Below, piece after piece: positions 45,119 to 55,581 of a stretch of 64,000 nucleotides of DNA (position 1 is its first letter; each line of letters begins with the position of its first letter). The notes under the pieces were generated by a model. It saw only the letters and a program-made list of their open reading frames with translations. It was not told the DNA's origin and made no database searches. The position numbers and the translations under genes are program-made. The stretch comes from Streptomyces novaecaesareae (GTDB lineage: Bacteria > Actinomycetota > Actinomycetes > Streptomycetales > Streptomycetaceae): the NCBI RefSeq assembly GCF_000716875.1, contig NZ_JNWQ01000008.1, positions 1-64,000 of the forward strand, given 5' to 3'.

Positions 45119-45735
45119 GGTGCGGCGGCAGCCAATTCGGCCTCGGCGAGGTCGGTCAGGTGGTGGATCAGGTCGATCAGCACCCGCTTGCCGGACTCGC
45201 GGTCGCGCGCGTCGCAGTCCACCAGCGGCACCGAGTCCGGCAGGTCCAGCGCCTCGCGGACCTGCTCCAGGGTGTGCGTCGGATCGCCGAAGTTGTTGCG
45301 GGCCACGATGAACGGGGTGCCGTGGTGCTCCAGCCGGTCGATCGCGTACCAGGAGTCCTCCAGCCGCCGGGTGTCCACCAGGACGACCGCGCCCAGGGCG
45401 CCGCTGAACAGGCGGTCCCAGAGGAACCAGAAGCGCTCCTGCCCGGGCGCGCCGAACAGGTACAGCACCTGGCGCTCGGAGAGGGTGATCCGGCCGAAGT
45501 CGAAGGCGACCGTGGTGGAGCGCTTGCCCCAGGAGCCGGCCGGGTCGATGCCCTCCCCCGCCCTGGTCATCACCTCCTCGGTGTTCAGCGGACGGATCTC
45601 GCTGACCGAGCCGACCAGGGTGGTCTTGCCCACGCCGAAGCCGCCGACCACGACGATCTTCAGCGCGTTGTCGGCGGTCGCCCGCAGCGGGGTGCGGGCG
45701 GCGGCGGGCCGGACGTCAGAGCCGTTGGAGGCCAT
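45091..45735 (-). CDS. cvnD: Conservon Ras-like GTPase CvnD
   Basis: The 214-residue protein has the small-GTPase motifs of the actinobacterial MglA-like/CvnD family: P-loop VVGGFGVGKTTLVGSVSE (G1), switch/G3 YLFGAPGQERFWFLWDRL, VVLVDTRRL, and a G4-like VARNNFGD in place of NKxD. It is the output GTPase of the conservon, thought to assemble with CvnA-C at the membrane like a G-protein-coupled system. Its ATG region overlaps the cvnC end by 20 bp. Its last codons, MYEESTA and stop, are duplicated just downstream. Confidence 0.92.
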   Translation of the reverse strand: MASNGSDVRPAAARTPLRATADNALKIVVVGGFGVGKTTLVGSVSEIRPLNTEEVMTRAGEGIDPAGSWGKRSTTVAFDFGRITLSERQVLYLFGAPGQERFWFLWDRLFSGALGAVVLVDTRRLEDSWYAIDRLEHHGTPFIVARNNFGDPTHTLEQVREALDLPDSVPLVDCDARDRESGKRVLIDLIHHLTDLAEAELAAAAPSMYEESTA

Positions 45736-46084
45736 GCAGCACCTGCTTCAGCGTGTCGAGGTCGGGCAGCCGGGCCTTGTTCGGCGCGAACCGGGGGTGG
45801 CGGGCGGTGACCGCCCCGGACTCCAGCAGGTCGCCGAGCAGGATCTTCACCACCGAGACGGGCAGCGCCAGCTCCGCCGCCACCTCCACCACGGCGGTCG
45901 GGGCCTCGCACATCCGCAGGATCCGGACGTGCTCCGACTGCATCCCGGGCGTCGGCTGCCGTTCGGCGACGATCAGGGTGACCAGGTCGAAGGCGTTCTC
46001 CGGGGCCCGGCTGCGGCCCTTGGTGATGGTGTAGAGGCGGTCCGGGTCGTCGTCGCGGCCCGGCAGCACCGGCCCCGCGTTCAT
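45716..46084 (-). CDS. cvnC: Conservon DUF742 protein CvnC
   Basis: The 122-residue protein fits DUF742: RLYTITKGRSRAPENAFDLVTLIVAERQPTPGMQSEHVRILRMCEAPTAVVEVAAELALPVSVVKILLGDLLESGAV, a winged-helix-like fold. In conservons CvnC binds between CvnB and CvnD. The start overlaps the cvnB stop (ATGA) and its end overlaps cvnD by 20 bp, so translation is coupled throughout. Confidence 0.92.
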   Translation of the reverse strand: MNAGPVLPGRDDDPDRLYTITKGRSRAPENAFDLVTLIVAERQPTPGMQSEHVRILRMCEAPTAVVEVAAELALPVSVVKILLGDLLESGAVTARHPRFAPNKARLPDLDTLKQVLHGLQRL

Positions 46085-46569
46085 ATCCCGGCGCTCCCTT
46101 GCCCGGCCCCCGCGGAGCCATCGGCCCCGGCGGCCCCGTCGGCCCCGGCGGCCCCGTCGGCCCCGGCGTCCTCCGCGCGGGCCGGCGCGCTGAGGTGGAC
46201 GCCGATCTGCTCGATCAGGCCGTGCATGTTGTGGCCGACCACGCCCACGTCCGCGTCGTCGTCCGTGACCACCGCCAGGTGGGCGCCCTCGCCGGCCGCC
46301 ACGATGCACAGGATGCCGCCGTGGAACTCGGTCATCGACTGCCGGACGCCGCCGCTGCCGTCACCGAACTCGATCGAGGCGCCGTGGGCCAGGCTCTGCA
46401 GACCGGAGGCGATCGCGGCCAACTGGTCGGCCTGGTCGGTGCCCAGCCCGGCGGTGTGGCAGAGCTTGAGGCCGTCGGCGGAGAGAACCAGGGCGTGCCG
46501 GGTGCCGGGGGTTGCCGCCAGCAGGTTTTCCAACAGCCAGTCGAGGTCGCGGTCGGTGGCGCTAGTCAT
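46081..46569 (-). CDS. cvnB: Conservon roadblock/LC7 protein CvnB
   Basis: The 162-residue roadblock/LC7 protein contains RDLDWLLENLLAATPGTRHALVLSADGLKLCHTAGL and LAVVTDDDADVGVVGHNMHGLIEQIG, the expected MglB-like fold that regulates small GTPases. The C-terminus carries an unusual tail GADGAAGADGAAGADGSAGA encoded by an 18-bp tandem repeat. Its promoter must lie in the 321-bp spacer if it is not read through from cvnA, because cvnA is separated from it by an insertion. Confidence 0.92.
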   Translation of the reverse strand: MTSATDRDLDWLLENLLAATPGTRHALVLSADGLKLCHTAGLGTDQADQLAAIASGLQSLAHGASIEFGDGSGGVRQSMTEFHGGILCIVAAGEGAHLAVVTDDDADVGVVGHNMHGLIEQIGVHLSAPARAEDAGADGAAGADGAAGADGSAGAGQGSAGI

Positions 46570-46890
46570 CTGATACCTCCGATGAGTCCCGGTGCTGACC
46601 GGGGGAGAATACGGGCGTTCTGCCGGCGAGGCAGAACTCGGCGGGACTTGTCAAATCGCAGCGCCGCCATCACCGTCGTCTGCTACGTTGCCGGAGTCGG
46701 CTCGGGGCGTTGTGAAGCTCCGAACCGGCCTACCGCCGGGCTGGCGGGAAGTCAGGTCTGTGGAGCTGATGTAAGACCGATGGGCGACACACCGTCCCTC
46801 CGCTGGCAAACCCAGGTCGGCAAGCGGCTGTGAAGCAGAAAGCCCGACCCGCGAGGGTTGGAGTCCTCCGGCCTCGGCTGGAGGAGGAAG
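46570..46890. other. Insertion-bearing spacer between cvnA and cvnB
   Basis: This 321-bp spacer separates cvnA from cvnBCD, although conservon genes are normally tightly packed. The right 180-200 bp carry the IS200/IS605-like remnant. The left part contains cvnB upstream sequence including a GCCGGCGAGGC-type dyad at about 46620-46632. Confidence 0.6.
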
Positions 46891-46894
46891 TCAA
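46690..46894 (+). ncRNA. Candidate solo TnpB right-end / omega-RNA-like segment
   Basis: The 3' end has the features I know from Streptomyces IS200/IS605 TnpB right ends: GTGAAGCAGAAAGCC, a 7-bp stem around GCG (about 46839-46859), GGAGT, an 8-bp hairpin (CCTCCGGC 46865-46872 with 46877-46884, loop CTCG), then AGGAAGTCAA at 46885-46894. In TnpB systems this region is transcribed as the guide scaffold, with the guide starting right after it. No full tnpB is present. Identification is by motif memory only. Confidence 0.6.
46714..46833 (+). pseudogene. C-terminal remnant of a TnpB-like transposon protein
   Basis: In one frame up to the stop at 46831-46833 the sequence reads NRPTAGLAGSQVCGADVRP and continues to VGKRL. 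The NRP-AGLA-CGA-VRP pattern resembles the C-terminal tail that follows the zinc ribbon in Streptomyces IS605 TnpB proteins. The catalytic domain is absent. Confidence 0.5.
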
Positions 46895-48684
46895 CGGGAG
46901 TCCTTCTCGGTGACAGATGAGGCATCGGAAGTGAAGTCCGTAGTCGGCGGCCCGTCGCTCTTGATCGGCAGGGCCGCCTTACGGAACGCGCCGAACCGGG
47001 CGGCCGCGCTCACCGCGTCGCCGCGTACGGGCTTCGCCGCCTGGGCCGCCGCCGGGGCGGTGGTGGCCAGCGTCTGCCCGCGACGGCGCTGCGGCAGGCC
47101 GCTGTCCGTCATCCGGGCGGGCGCGGGCGGCAGCTGGGCGGGGACGGCGGGCGCCGCGGTGACGGCAGGTGCCGCGGTGACGGCGGGCGCGGCCGGCGCG
47201 TGGGGCGCCGGCGGCAGGGGGGCGCGCGCCGGGCGCGCGGGTGCCGGGCGCCCGGGGGTCAGTGCGGGGGTCAGTGCAGGGCGCGCGGGCTCCGCGGCCG
47301 GCGCCTGCGTCACGACGGGCGCCGGAGCGGACTCCGGAGCCGGATGCGTGACCAGCTGCTGCGGGATCAGCATCACCACCCCCGTACCGCCGCGCGCCGA
47401 CGGCCGGAAGGAGATCTGCAGCCCGTGCTTGCGGGCCAGCACGCCGACCACCGCGAGGCCGAGCCGGGTGCCGGCGGACAGCGTGGTGAGGTCCAGCGGC
47501 TCGCCGGAGACGGCCCGTTCGGCCCGGCGCAGCCAGCCGTCGCCCAGGCCCAGGCCGCTGTCCTCGACGGTGACCGCCAGCCCGGCGGACACCTCCTCGA
47601 CGTAGACGTGCACCTCGGCCGGCGGGGCGGAGAAGTTGGTGGCGTTGTCCAGCAACTCGGCCAGCGCGTGCATGATGCCCTCGGCCGCGTACCCGGCGAC
47701 GGCGGCGGTGCTGGCGTTGTGCAGCCGCACCCGCTGGTAGGCGCCGATCCGGCCGAGCGCGCCGCGCAGCACCGACTCCACGGCGATCGGCTTGGCCCAG
47801 CGCCGGCCCGAACGGGCGCCGGTGAGCACCGCGATGCTGTCGGCCATCCGGCCCGCCTGGGCGGTCGAGTGGTCCAGGCGCAGCAGGTCGCCGAGGACCT
47901 CCTCGTCATGCCGGTGCTGCATCTCGCGCAGCTCGGCGTGCATGCTCGTGGCCAGGGCCTGCACCCGCCCGGCGGCGGTCGCGCAGACCGCGAGCGCGGC
48001 GGCCCGCAGCCGCTCGCCCCGGCCGATCTCCTCGCCGACGGCGCGCAGCAGCGCGTACTGGGGGTGCTTGCGGTGGGCGGCCAGCGCGCTGTCCACGGCC
48101 GCGCCGCCGCGCAGCTTCTTCACCACCTCGGGCAGGACGCCGGCGGCGATCCCGTCCAGCTCGGCCCGCTCGGCCTCGGCCCGCTCCCGTACCGCCTCAG
48201 CCTCGGCCGCGGCCCGCTCCCGTGCCACCTCCGCCTCGGCCCGCTCGGCGTCCAGCTCGGTCCGCAGCCGGGCCAGCTCGGTGCGTGCGGCCGCGGCGTC
48301 CGCCTCCGCGCGGGCCCGCTCCGCGCGGGCGGTGTCCCGCTCGGCCTCAGCGGCGGCGGCACGCCCCTTGGCCGCCGTCTCGGCCTGCCGGGCGGAGCCG
48401 GCGGCGACCAGCGCCGTCATCGTCTCCGCGTGCTGCGCGGCCAGGTCCTCGGCCAGTGCGCCGGAGCGCTCGGCGCCGAGCGCCGCGAGGCCGACGGCGA
48501 TCAGCCAGAGCACCGTCACGGCGCCCACCGCGAGGGCGGTGAGCGGCTGGTGCGCCCCCAGGGCCCGGGTGATGCCGACGGGTGCGGCGGCCAGCGTCAG
48601 CAGGACGGCGGCCGCCGTCAGGGCGACGGTGCGCGGCGCGGGCCGTCGGCGCGGCCGGCCGTCGGGGCTGGTGGCTTCTCTCAT
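46891..48684 (-). CDS. cvnA: Conservon sensor kinase-like protein CvnA
   Basis: The 597-residue protein has two membrane helices (about residues 22-70), a long Ala/Glu/Arg coiled coil (about 75-190), and a histidine-kinase-like ATPase domain: EILGDLLRLDHSTAQAGRMADSIAVLTG, N-box ALAELLDNATNFSAPPAEV, and VEDSGLGLGDGWL and GTRLGLAVVGVLARKHG. The C-terminal 130 residues are low-complexity Pro/Ala. CvnA is the sensor of the conservon. Its TGA stop coincides with the TCAA end of the TnpB-like remnant, so the final residue and stop may have been created by that insertion. The ATG follows GAGGA by 9 bases. Confidence 0.92.
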   Translation of the reverse strand: MREATSPDGRPRRRPAPRTVALTAAAVLLTLAAAPVGITRALGAHQPLTALAVGAVTVLWLIAVGLAALGAERSGALAEDLAAQHAETMTALVAAGSARQAETAAKGRAAAAEAERDTARAERARAEADAAAARTELARLRTELDAERAEAEVARERAAAEAEAVRERAEAERAELDGIAAGVLPEVVKKLRGGAAVDSALAAHRKHPQYALLRAVGEEIGRGERLRAAALAVCATAAGRVQALATSMHAELREMQHRHDEEVLGDLLRLDHSTAQAGRMADSIAVLTGARSGRRWAKPIAVESVLRGALGRIGAYQRVRLHNASTAAVAGYAAEGIMHALAELLDNATNFSAPPAEVHVYVEEVSAGLAVTVEDSGLGLGDGWLRRAERAVSGEPLDLTTLSAGTRLGLAVVGVLARKHGLQISFRPSARGGTGVVMLIPQQLVTHPAPESAPAPVVTQAPAAEPARPALTPALTPGRPAPARPARAPLPPAPHAPAAPAVTAAPAVTAAPAVPAQLPPAPARMTDSGLPQRRRGQTLATTAPAAAQAAKPVRGDAVSAAARFGAFRKAALPIKSDGPPTTDFTSDASSVTEKDSR

Positions 48685-48963
48685 CGGTGCGGTCCTCGGC
48701 AACGTCGGCGGGCGGCGGCACGGGCGGCGGGTCGACGACGGTCGCGACCGCCGACAGCTGGTCGGGCGCAGATACGAGACCGCCCGGCGACGTCGCGAAA
48801 CGTCTCCGGGCGGCTGATCGGTTCACGCTTGTGCGCCGATCATATCGATTCAGACATTGGCCTCAAGTGGCCAGTTGACGGGCAGTCTCCTTCATCCACG
48901 TCCCGTACACCGATTGGTGACGCAACCGCCGCACGACCGAGTGGCCCGGTTCACAGCCGGGCT

Positions 48964-49530
48964 TCAGCCCAGCTTCCGTTCGACCGCCTCCCGGACGGCC
49001 TTCGGATCCAGTCCGTGGTCGGCGATCACCCGTGCCCCGAGGCCCTCCCCCTCGCGCAGCACCCCGAGCAGCAGGTGCCCGACCGCGATCTCCCCCGACT
49101 TCATCCGCAGCGATTCCCGCAGCGACAACTCCAGCGCCTTCTTGGCCCGGGTCGTGAACGGGACGTGCCCGCTGAACGCGCCGCCGGAGCGGAACCAGCC
49201 CCGGCGCTTCGGCTCCTCCTCGGGCGGGGCGTCCAGCGCCCCCTCGCCGAAGACCGATTCGACCGCCTCCCGCACCGCGTCCAGGTCGACCCCGATCGAG
49301 GCCAGCGCCTGCGCCTGGTCCCCTTCCCCCAGCAGCCGGCGCACCGCCTGCCGCGCCGTCCCGTGGTCCAGCCCGGCCTCCGTCAGCACCCCGGCGGCCG
49401 GGTCCTCCGGCCGGCTCAGGATCGCCAGCAGGAGGTGCTCCGTCCCGACGTAGCCGTGCCGCAACTCCCGCGCCTCCTGCTGCGCGGTGACCACCACCTG
49501 CCGCGCCGTGGGGGTGAAACGCTCGAACAT
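48964..49530 (-). CDS. Stand-alone Clp N-domain protein
   Basis: The 188-residue protein has two Clp-N repeats like the N domain of ClpA/ClpC: MFERFTPTARQVVVTAQQEARELRHGYVGTEHLLLAIL (start) and TTRAKKALELSLRESLRMKSGEIAVGHLLLGVLREGEG (about residue 120). Between them is an insert of about 35 residues with an acidic EEEP stretch. No AAA+ ATPase follows. It could bind Clp substrates or compete with ClpC; that is inference. The HTH gene ends immediately upstream and GGAGG inside its end serves as ribosome site for ATG 49530 (GTG 49533 is an alternative). Confidence 0.85.
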   Translation of the reverse strand: MFERFTPTARQVVVTAQQEARELRHGYVGTEHLLLAILSRPEDPAAGVLTEAGLDHGTARQAVRRLLGEGDQAQALASIGVDLDAVREAVESVFGEGALDAPPEEEPKRRGWFRSGGAFSGHVPFTTRAKKALELSLRESLRMKSGEIAVGHLLLGVLREGEGLGARVIADHGLDPKAVREAVERKLG

Positions 49531-49533
49531 CAC

Positions 49534-49770
49534 TCAGCCTCCGTCCTGGTCGCCACCGGTACCGCGCTTCGCGTACTTCTTGTGCACCGCCTGCCTGGTC
49601 ACCCCGAGGCAGACCGCGATGTCCTGCCAGGACCAGCCCTGCGACCGGGCGTTGCCCACCTGCAGGCCTTCCAGGCGGTCCGCCAGATCGCGCAGCGCAC
49701 GGACCGCCCGGAGTCCCACCGCAGGGTCACGGCTGCTCGCCGCGGCCGCGAGTTCTCCGCTCTCACTCAT
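49534..49770 (-). CDS. Small HTH regulator of the Clp-N gene
   Basis: The 78-residue protein ends with a helix-turn-helix: GWSWQDIAVCLGVTRQAVHKKYAKR. The N-terminal part (VGLRAVRALRDLADRLEGLQVGNARSQ) is helical and probably dimerises. The start is uncertain. I chose ATG 49770, since the two palindromic sites then lie upstream rather than in the coding region; ATG 49791 and TTG 49806 are alternatives. No Shine-Dalgarno sequence is present at 49770, suggesting a leaderless or weak start. It is coupled to the Clp-N gene. Confidence 0.75.
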   Translation of the reverse strand: MSESGELAAAASSRDPAVGLRAVRALRDLADRLEGLQVGNARSQGWSWQDIAVCLGVTRQAVHKKYAKRGTGGDQDGG

Positions 49771-49773
49771 GCT

Positions 49774-49789
49774 GTCAACTTTGGTTGAC
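49774..49789. promoter_or_regulatory. HTH operator candidate 1
   Basis: GTCAAC-TTTG-GTTGAC has perfect 6-bp arms with a 4-base centre, four bases upstream of the chosen HTH start. It matches site 2 in arms. Confidence 0.75.
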
Positions 49790-49801
49790 ATCGACGGGGA
49801 T

Positions 49802-49817
49802 GTCAACCCCGGTTGAC
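49802..49817. promoter_or_regulatory. HTH operator candidate 2
   Basis: GTCAAC-CCCG-GTTGAC repeats the same arms, with centres 28 bp apart. Together they form a double operator in the spacer between the SDR stop and the HTH gene. Confidence 0.75.
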
Positions 49818-49829
49818 AACACTCCGGCG

Positions 49830-50597
49830 TCAGCGGCCGCCGAACCGCCGCTCCAGCGCCTCCTCGAAGGACCCCCTGCCCACCGCCCGCTCCGGCGTCA
49901 GGTTCCCGCCCGCGCGCAGCCCCCGACCCGCGGCCCCCGGCACCCGCACCGGCAGCAGCACCCGCCGCCGGCCCGCCGCCCGCAGGTACGCCTCGGCCAG
50001 CTCCCGGTACGACCGCACCTGCGGCCCGCCCACCTCCGGCGCGAACCCGGCGGGCTCCTCTCCCGCCAGGTCCGCCACCGCCGCCGCCACCTCCCGGACG
50101 TCCACCGGCTGGAACCGCGCCCCGCCGACCACCGGGAACACCGGCAGCTTCATCGACCCGTCGAAGATCCTCAGCACCAGGTCATGGAACTGCGTCGCCC
50201 GCAGCACCGTCCACCCCAGCCCCGACTCCCGCACCACCCGCTCACACGCGAGCTTCGTCCGGTAGTACGCGATCGGCACCCGGTCGATCCCCACGATCGA
50301 CACGTACACCAGGTGCCGCACCCCCGCCTCGCGCGCCCGCGCCACCAGCGTCCGGACCGCGGCCACGTCCGCCTTCCGCTGCGTGGTCGCGCAATCCACC
50401 ACCACCTCCACCCCGGCCATCGCCTCGGCGATCCCGGCCCCGCTCACCAGGTCCCCGACCACCCACTCGACCCCGTCGCCCCCACCCCGCGCCCGCCGGC
50501 TCAACCCCCGCACCGCCACCCCGCGCGCCACCAGCAGCCGCACCACCTCCCGCCCCAACGTCCCCGTCGCCCCGGTCACCAGCACCGTCCCGTTCAC
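49830..50597 (-). CDS. NAD(P)-binding atypical SDR (NmrA-like) protein
   Basis: The 255-residue protein opens with VLVTGATGTLGREVVRLLVARG, the atypical SDR dinucleotide-binding loop (GATGxxG). The region VYVSIVGIDRVPIAYYRTKLACERVV resembles the SDR Tyr-x-x-x-Lys motif (YYRTK). It probably binds NAD(P)H; the substrate or partner is unknown. The GTG start at 50597 is favoured by GAGAGGAG about 8 bases upstream; an ATG at 50627 is the alternative. It lies between nrdJ and the HTH/Clp-N pair on the same strand, behind a strong terminator. Confidence 0.8.
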   Translation of the reverse strand: MNGTVLVTGATGTLGREVVRLLVARGVAVRGLSRRARGGGDGVEWVVGDLVSGAGIAEAMAGVEVVVDCATTQRKADVAAVRTLVARAREAGVRHLVYVSIVGIDRVPIAYYRTKLACERVVRESGLGWTVLRATQFHDLVLRIFDGSMKLPVFPVVGGARFQPVDVREVAAAVADLAGEEPAGFAPEVGGPQVRSYRELAEAYLRAAGRRRVLLPVRVPGAAGRGLRAGGNLTPERAVGRGSFEEALERRFGGR

Positions 50598-50685
50598 CAC
50601 ACCACTCCTCTCACCAGAACCCGTCACCCCCTACCGACCGGACACCACCCCCATCCGTGACATCGGCAGCCCCGGGGAACGCGAA

Positions 50686-50721
50686 AAGCGGGGCGAGGAC
50701 CGTGAAGTCCTCGCCCCGCTT
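50686..50721 (-). terminator. nrdRJ terminator
   Basis: AAGCGGGGCGAGGAC at 50686-50700 pairs perfectly with 50707-50721 around a 6-base loop. It ends 35 bases beyond the nrdJ stop. Confidence 0.9.
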
Positions 50722-50756
50722 CAGGAGTTCACCTCATGGGGTGAACACCGGGGTGG

Positions 50757-53648
<2,892 letters not shown>

Positions 53649-53856
53649 TTCTCGCTCCTCCTCCTGGGCAAACGCCCGGAGTGCCCTGAAAAGTCCGGGC
53701 ACTGCTGGTTCGTTCTTCCGGTGTGCGGGCAGGCGGAGACCCTGCCTGTTTTCGCACGGTTTGTAGTGTTCTGCGCCCCGTTTCCGGGCACGCCGGGGCC
53801 CCGCAGGGCCGTTGTGGTGCGGCTGGGCCCGCCTGGGGCCGGGGTGCCGGCGCCTC

Positions 53857-54357
53857 CTAGGGCGCGGCGGCGGCGACGGACACGCAGGTGTCGTCCGTCT
53901 CCGGGGTGAGGGGCTGCTCGGCGCGGAGTTCCGCGATGGCGGCCTCGAAGTCTTCCAGTCCGTCGTATGCCTGGTACACGCTGGCGAAGCGCAGGTAGGC
54001 GACCACGTCGAGTTCCTTGAGCGGGCCGAGTATGGCCAGCCCGACGTCGTGGGTGGTCAGCTCGGCGTTGCCGCTGGCGCGCACGCACTCCTCGACCCGC
54101 TGGCCGAGCTGGGCCAGCGCGTCCTCGGTGACCGGGCGGCCCTGGCAGGCCTTGCGGACGCCGGTGATGACCTTCTGCCGGGAGAACGGCTCGGTGACGC
54201 CGCTGCGCTTGATGACCATCAGCGCCGCCGTCTCCACCGTGGTGAAGCGGCGACCGCAGTCCGGGCACTGCCGACGACGGCGGATGCAGCTGCCGTCCTC
54301 GGTGGTCCGGCTGTCGACAACGCGGCTGTCGGAGTGCCGGCAGAAGGGGCAGTGCAC
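53857..54357 (-). CDS. nrdR: Ribonucleotide reductase repressor NrdR
   Basis: The 166-residue protein has a zinc ribbon with C3, C6, C31 and C34 ([12 protein letters not shown] and [11 protein letters not shown]) followed by an ATP-cone domain ([29 protein letters not shown]). It senses dATP/ATP and represses RNR genes. The GTG at 54357 follows GGGAGGG by about 8 bases; a longer open frame to 54435 is unlikely. Two NrdR-box-like sites lie upstream. It precedes nrdJ on the same strand. Confidence 0.94.
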   Translation of the reverse strand: MHCPFCRHSDSRVVDSRTTEDGSCIRRRRQCPDCGRRFTTVETAALMVIKRSGVTEPFSRQKVITGVRKACQGRPVTEDALAQLGQRVEECVRASGNAELTTHDVGLAILGPLKELDVVAYLRFASVYQAYDGLEDFEAAIAELRAEQPLTPETDDTCVSVAAAAP

Positions 54358-54444
54358 CTCGGGATCCCTCCCTGGCAGAACGTGCGGACCAGTTGAGTCT
54401 ATGCGATGCGCCCCCGGCCTCGGCAAGCTGATCATGCGAGGCGA

Positions 54445-54459
54445 CCACTAGTACTGGGC
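54445..54459. promoter_or_regulatory. NrdR-box-like site 1
   Basis: CCACTAGTACTGGGC resembles the NrdR box and aligns with site 2 as CCACTA-N-N-N-CT-GGC. The 31-bp offset to site 2 is the usual spacing of paired NrdR boxes (about three helical turns). It lies about 88 bp upstream of the nrdR start. Confidence 0.55.
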
Positions 54460-54475
54460 ACGGAGAGGACTCTAG

Positions 54476-54490
54476 CCACTACATCTAGGC
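54476..54490. promoter_or_regulatory. NrdR-box-like site 2
   Basis: CCACTACATCTAGGC fits the NrdR-box core (C-A/T-A-x-A-T-x-T-A/T-G) better than site 1 and is 31 bp from it. Confidence 0.6.
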
Positions 54491-54616
54491 CTTCGGGGGA
54501 AGTGACACCCCTGGCGTGTCGGCGCGGATTAGACTGCCGGAGTCGCGTTCGAGTCGAACATTTACTCGATGTACAACAAAGCCTTGATCGAGTCACCCAA
54601 CTCCCGAATAATTCAC

Positions 54617-54632
54617 TCGAACGTGTGTTTGG
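54617..54632. promoter_or_regulatory. LexA-box-like site upstream of lexA
   Basis: TCGAACGTGTGTTTGG matches the actinobacterial SOS box TCGAAC-N4-GTTCGA except for the fourth and sixth bases of the right arm. It lies 68 bp before the GTG and suggests autorepression. A weaker TCGAAC-N4-ACTCGA site starts at 54554. Confidence 0.65.
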
Positions 54633-54699
54633 CGCAACCTTTCGATAGGAGGTGCGTTGGGCTGGAAAAGGGAGAGGACAGCCGTCGAGAGGGGCCGCC

Positions 54700-55581
54700 G
54701 TGAACACGATCGAAAGCAACACCATCCCGGTGCAGGAACACGCCCAGTTCAAGGTGGGGCAGCGCACCAACAATCAGCAGGGTATGGACATCAGCATGGA
54801 CCGCAGCGAAGACCACCGTCTCCCCGGTACGGCCCTTTCCGGCTCGACCCGGGTGCCCGACCAGCCGATCGAACACTCCCCCGCCACGGATGACGCCCAC
54901 GCCTCCCCCGCCCGGGCGATGCCCGGCCGCCCCCCCGGCATCCGCACCGACGAGGCCGGCCTCACCGAGCGCCAGCGCCGGGTGATCGAGGTCATCAGGG
55001 ACTCCGTCCAGCGCCGGGGCTACCCGCCGTCCATGCGCGAGATCGGCCAGGCCGTCGGCCTGTCCAGCACCTCCTCGGTCGCCCACCAGCTGATGGCCCT
55101 GGAGCGCAAGGGCTTCCTGCGCCGCGACCCGCACCGTCCGCGCGCCTACGAGGTCCGCGGCGTCGAGGTGGCCCGCCCGAACACCGCCGAGACGGCCGGC
55201 CGCCCCTCCACCTCCTACGTGCCGCTGGTGGGCCGGATCGCCGCCGGCGGGCCGATCCTGGCCGAGCAGACGGTCGAGGACGTCTTCCCGCTGCCCCGCC
55301 AGCTGGTCGGCGAGGGCGAGCTGTTCGCGCTCACCGTGCGCGGCGACTCGATGATCGAGGCGGCCATCTGCGACGGCGACTGGGTCACCGTCCGCCGCCA
55401 GCCGGTCGCCGAGAACGGCGACATCGTGGCCGCGATGATCGACGGCGAGGCCACCGTCAAGCGGCTCAAGCGCGAGGACGGCCGGATCTGGCTGATGCCG
55501 CACAACCCGGCGTACGAGCCGATCAACGGCGACAACGCGACCATCCTGGGCAAGGTCGTCGCGGTCCTGCGCCGCCTCTGA
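54700..55581 (+). CDS. lexA: SOS repressor LexA
   Basis: The 293-residue protein has a winged helix ([45 protein letters not shown], about residues 87-135) and the S24 self-cleavage domain. The cleavage bond is A182-G183 in GRIAAGGPI, and the catalytic Ser217 ([13 protein letters not shown]) and Lys254 (EATVKRL) are present. Cleavage after RecA activation induces SOS genes. It has a long N-terminal extension of about 85 residues; the GTG start has GAGAGG 8 bases upstream, while ATG 54784 would give 265 residues. Divergent from nrdR, convergent with dinG. Its last seven codons are tandemly duplicated. Confidence 0.95.
   Translation: MNTIESNTIPVQEHAQFKVGQRTNNQQGMDISMDRSEDHRLPGTALSGSTRVPDQPIEHSPATDDAHASPARAMPGRPPGIRTDEAGLTERQRRVIEVIRDSVQRRGYPPSMREIGQAVGLSSTSSVAHQLMALERKGFLRRDPHRPRAYEVRGVEVARPNTAETAGRPSTSYVPLVGRIAAGGPILAEQTVEDVFPLPRQLVGEGELFALTVRGDSMIEAAICDGDWVTVRRQPVAENGDIVAAMIDGEATVKRLKREDGRIWLMPHNPAYEPINGDNATILGKVVAVLRRL

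Larger units (their letters stand above)
54358..54699. other. nrdR-lexA divergent regulatory region
   Basis: This 342-bp region between divergent nrdR and lexA contains two NrdR-box-like sites at 54445-54490, GTTCGAGTCGAAC (a 13-bp palindrome) at 54547-54559, and a LexA-box-like site at 54617-54632. The stretch is more AT-rich than its flanks, as expected for promoters. Confidence 0.7.

Noticed and set aside
46099..46713. N-terminal part of the plus-strand frame that ends in the TnpB-like tail
   Set aside because: It overlaps cvnB on the other strand and is a Gly/Pro/Arg-rich shadow; only the last 120 bases resemble TnpB.
48943..48961. Terminator of the Clp-N gene
   Set aside because: The stem is only 6 bp (GCCCGG/CCGGGC), too weak to list with confidence.
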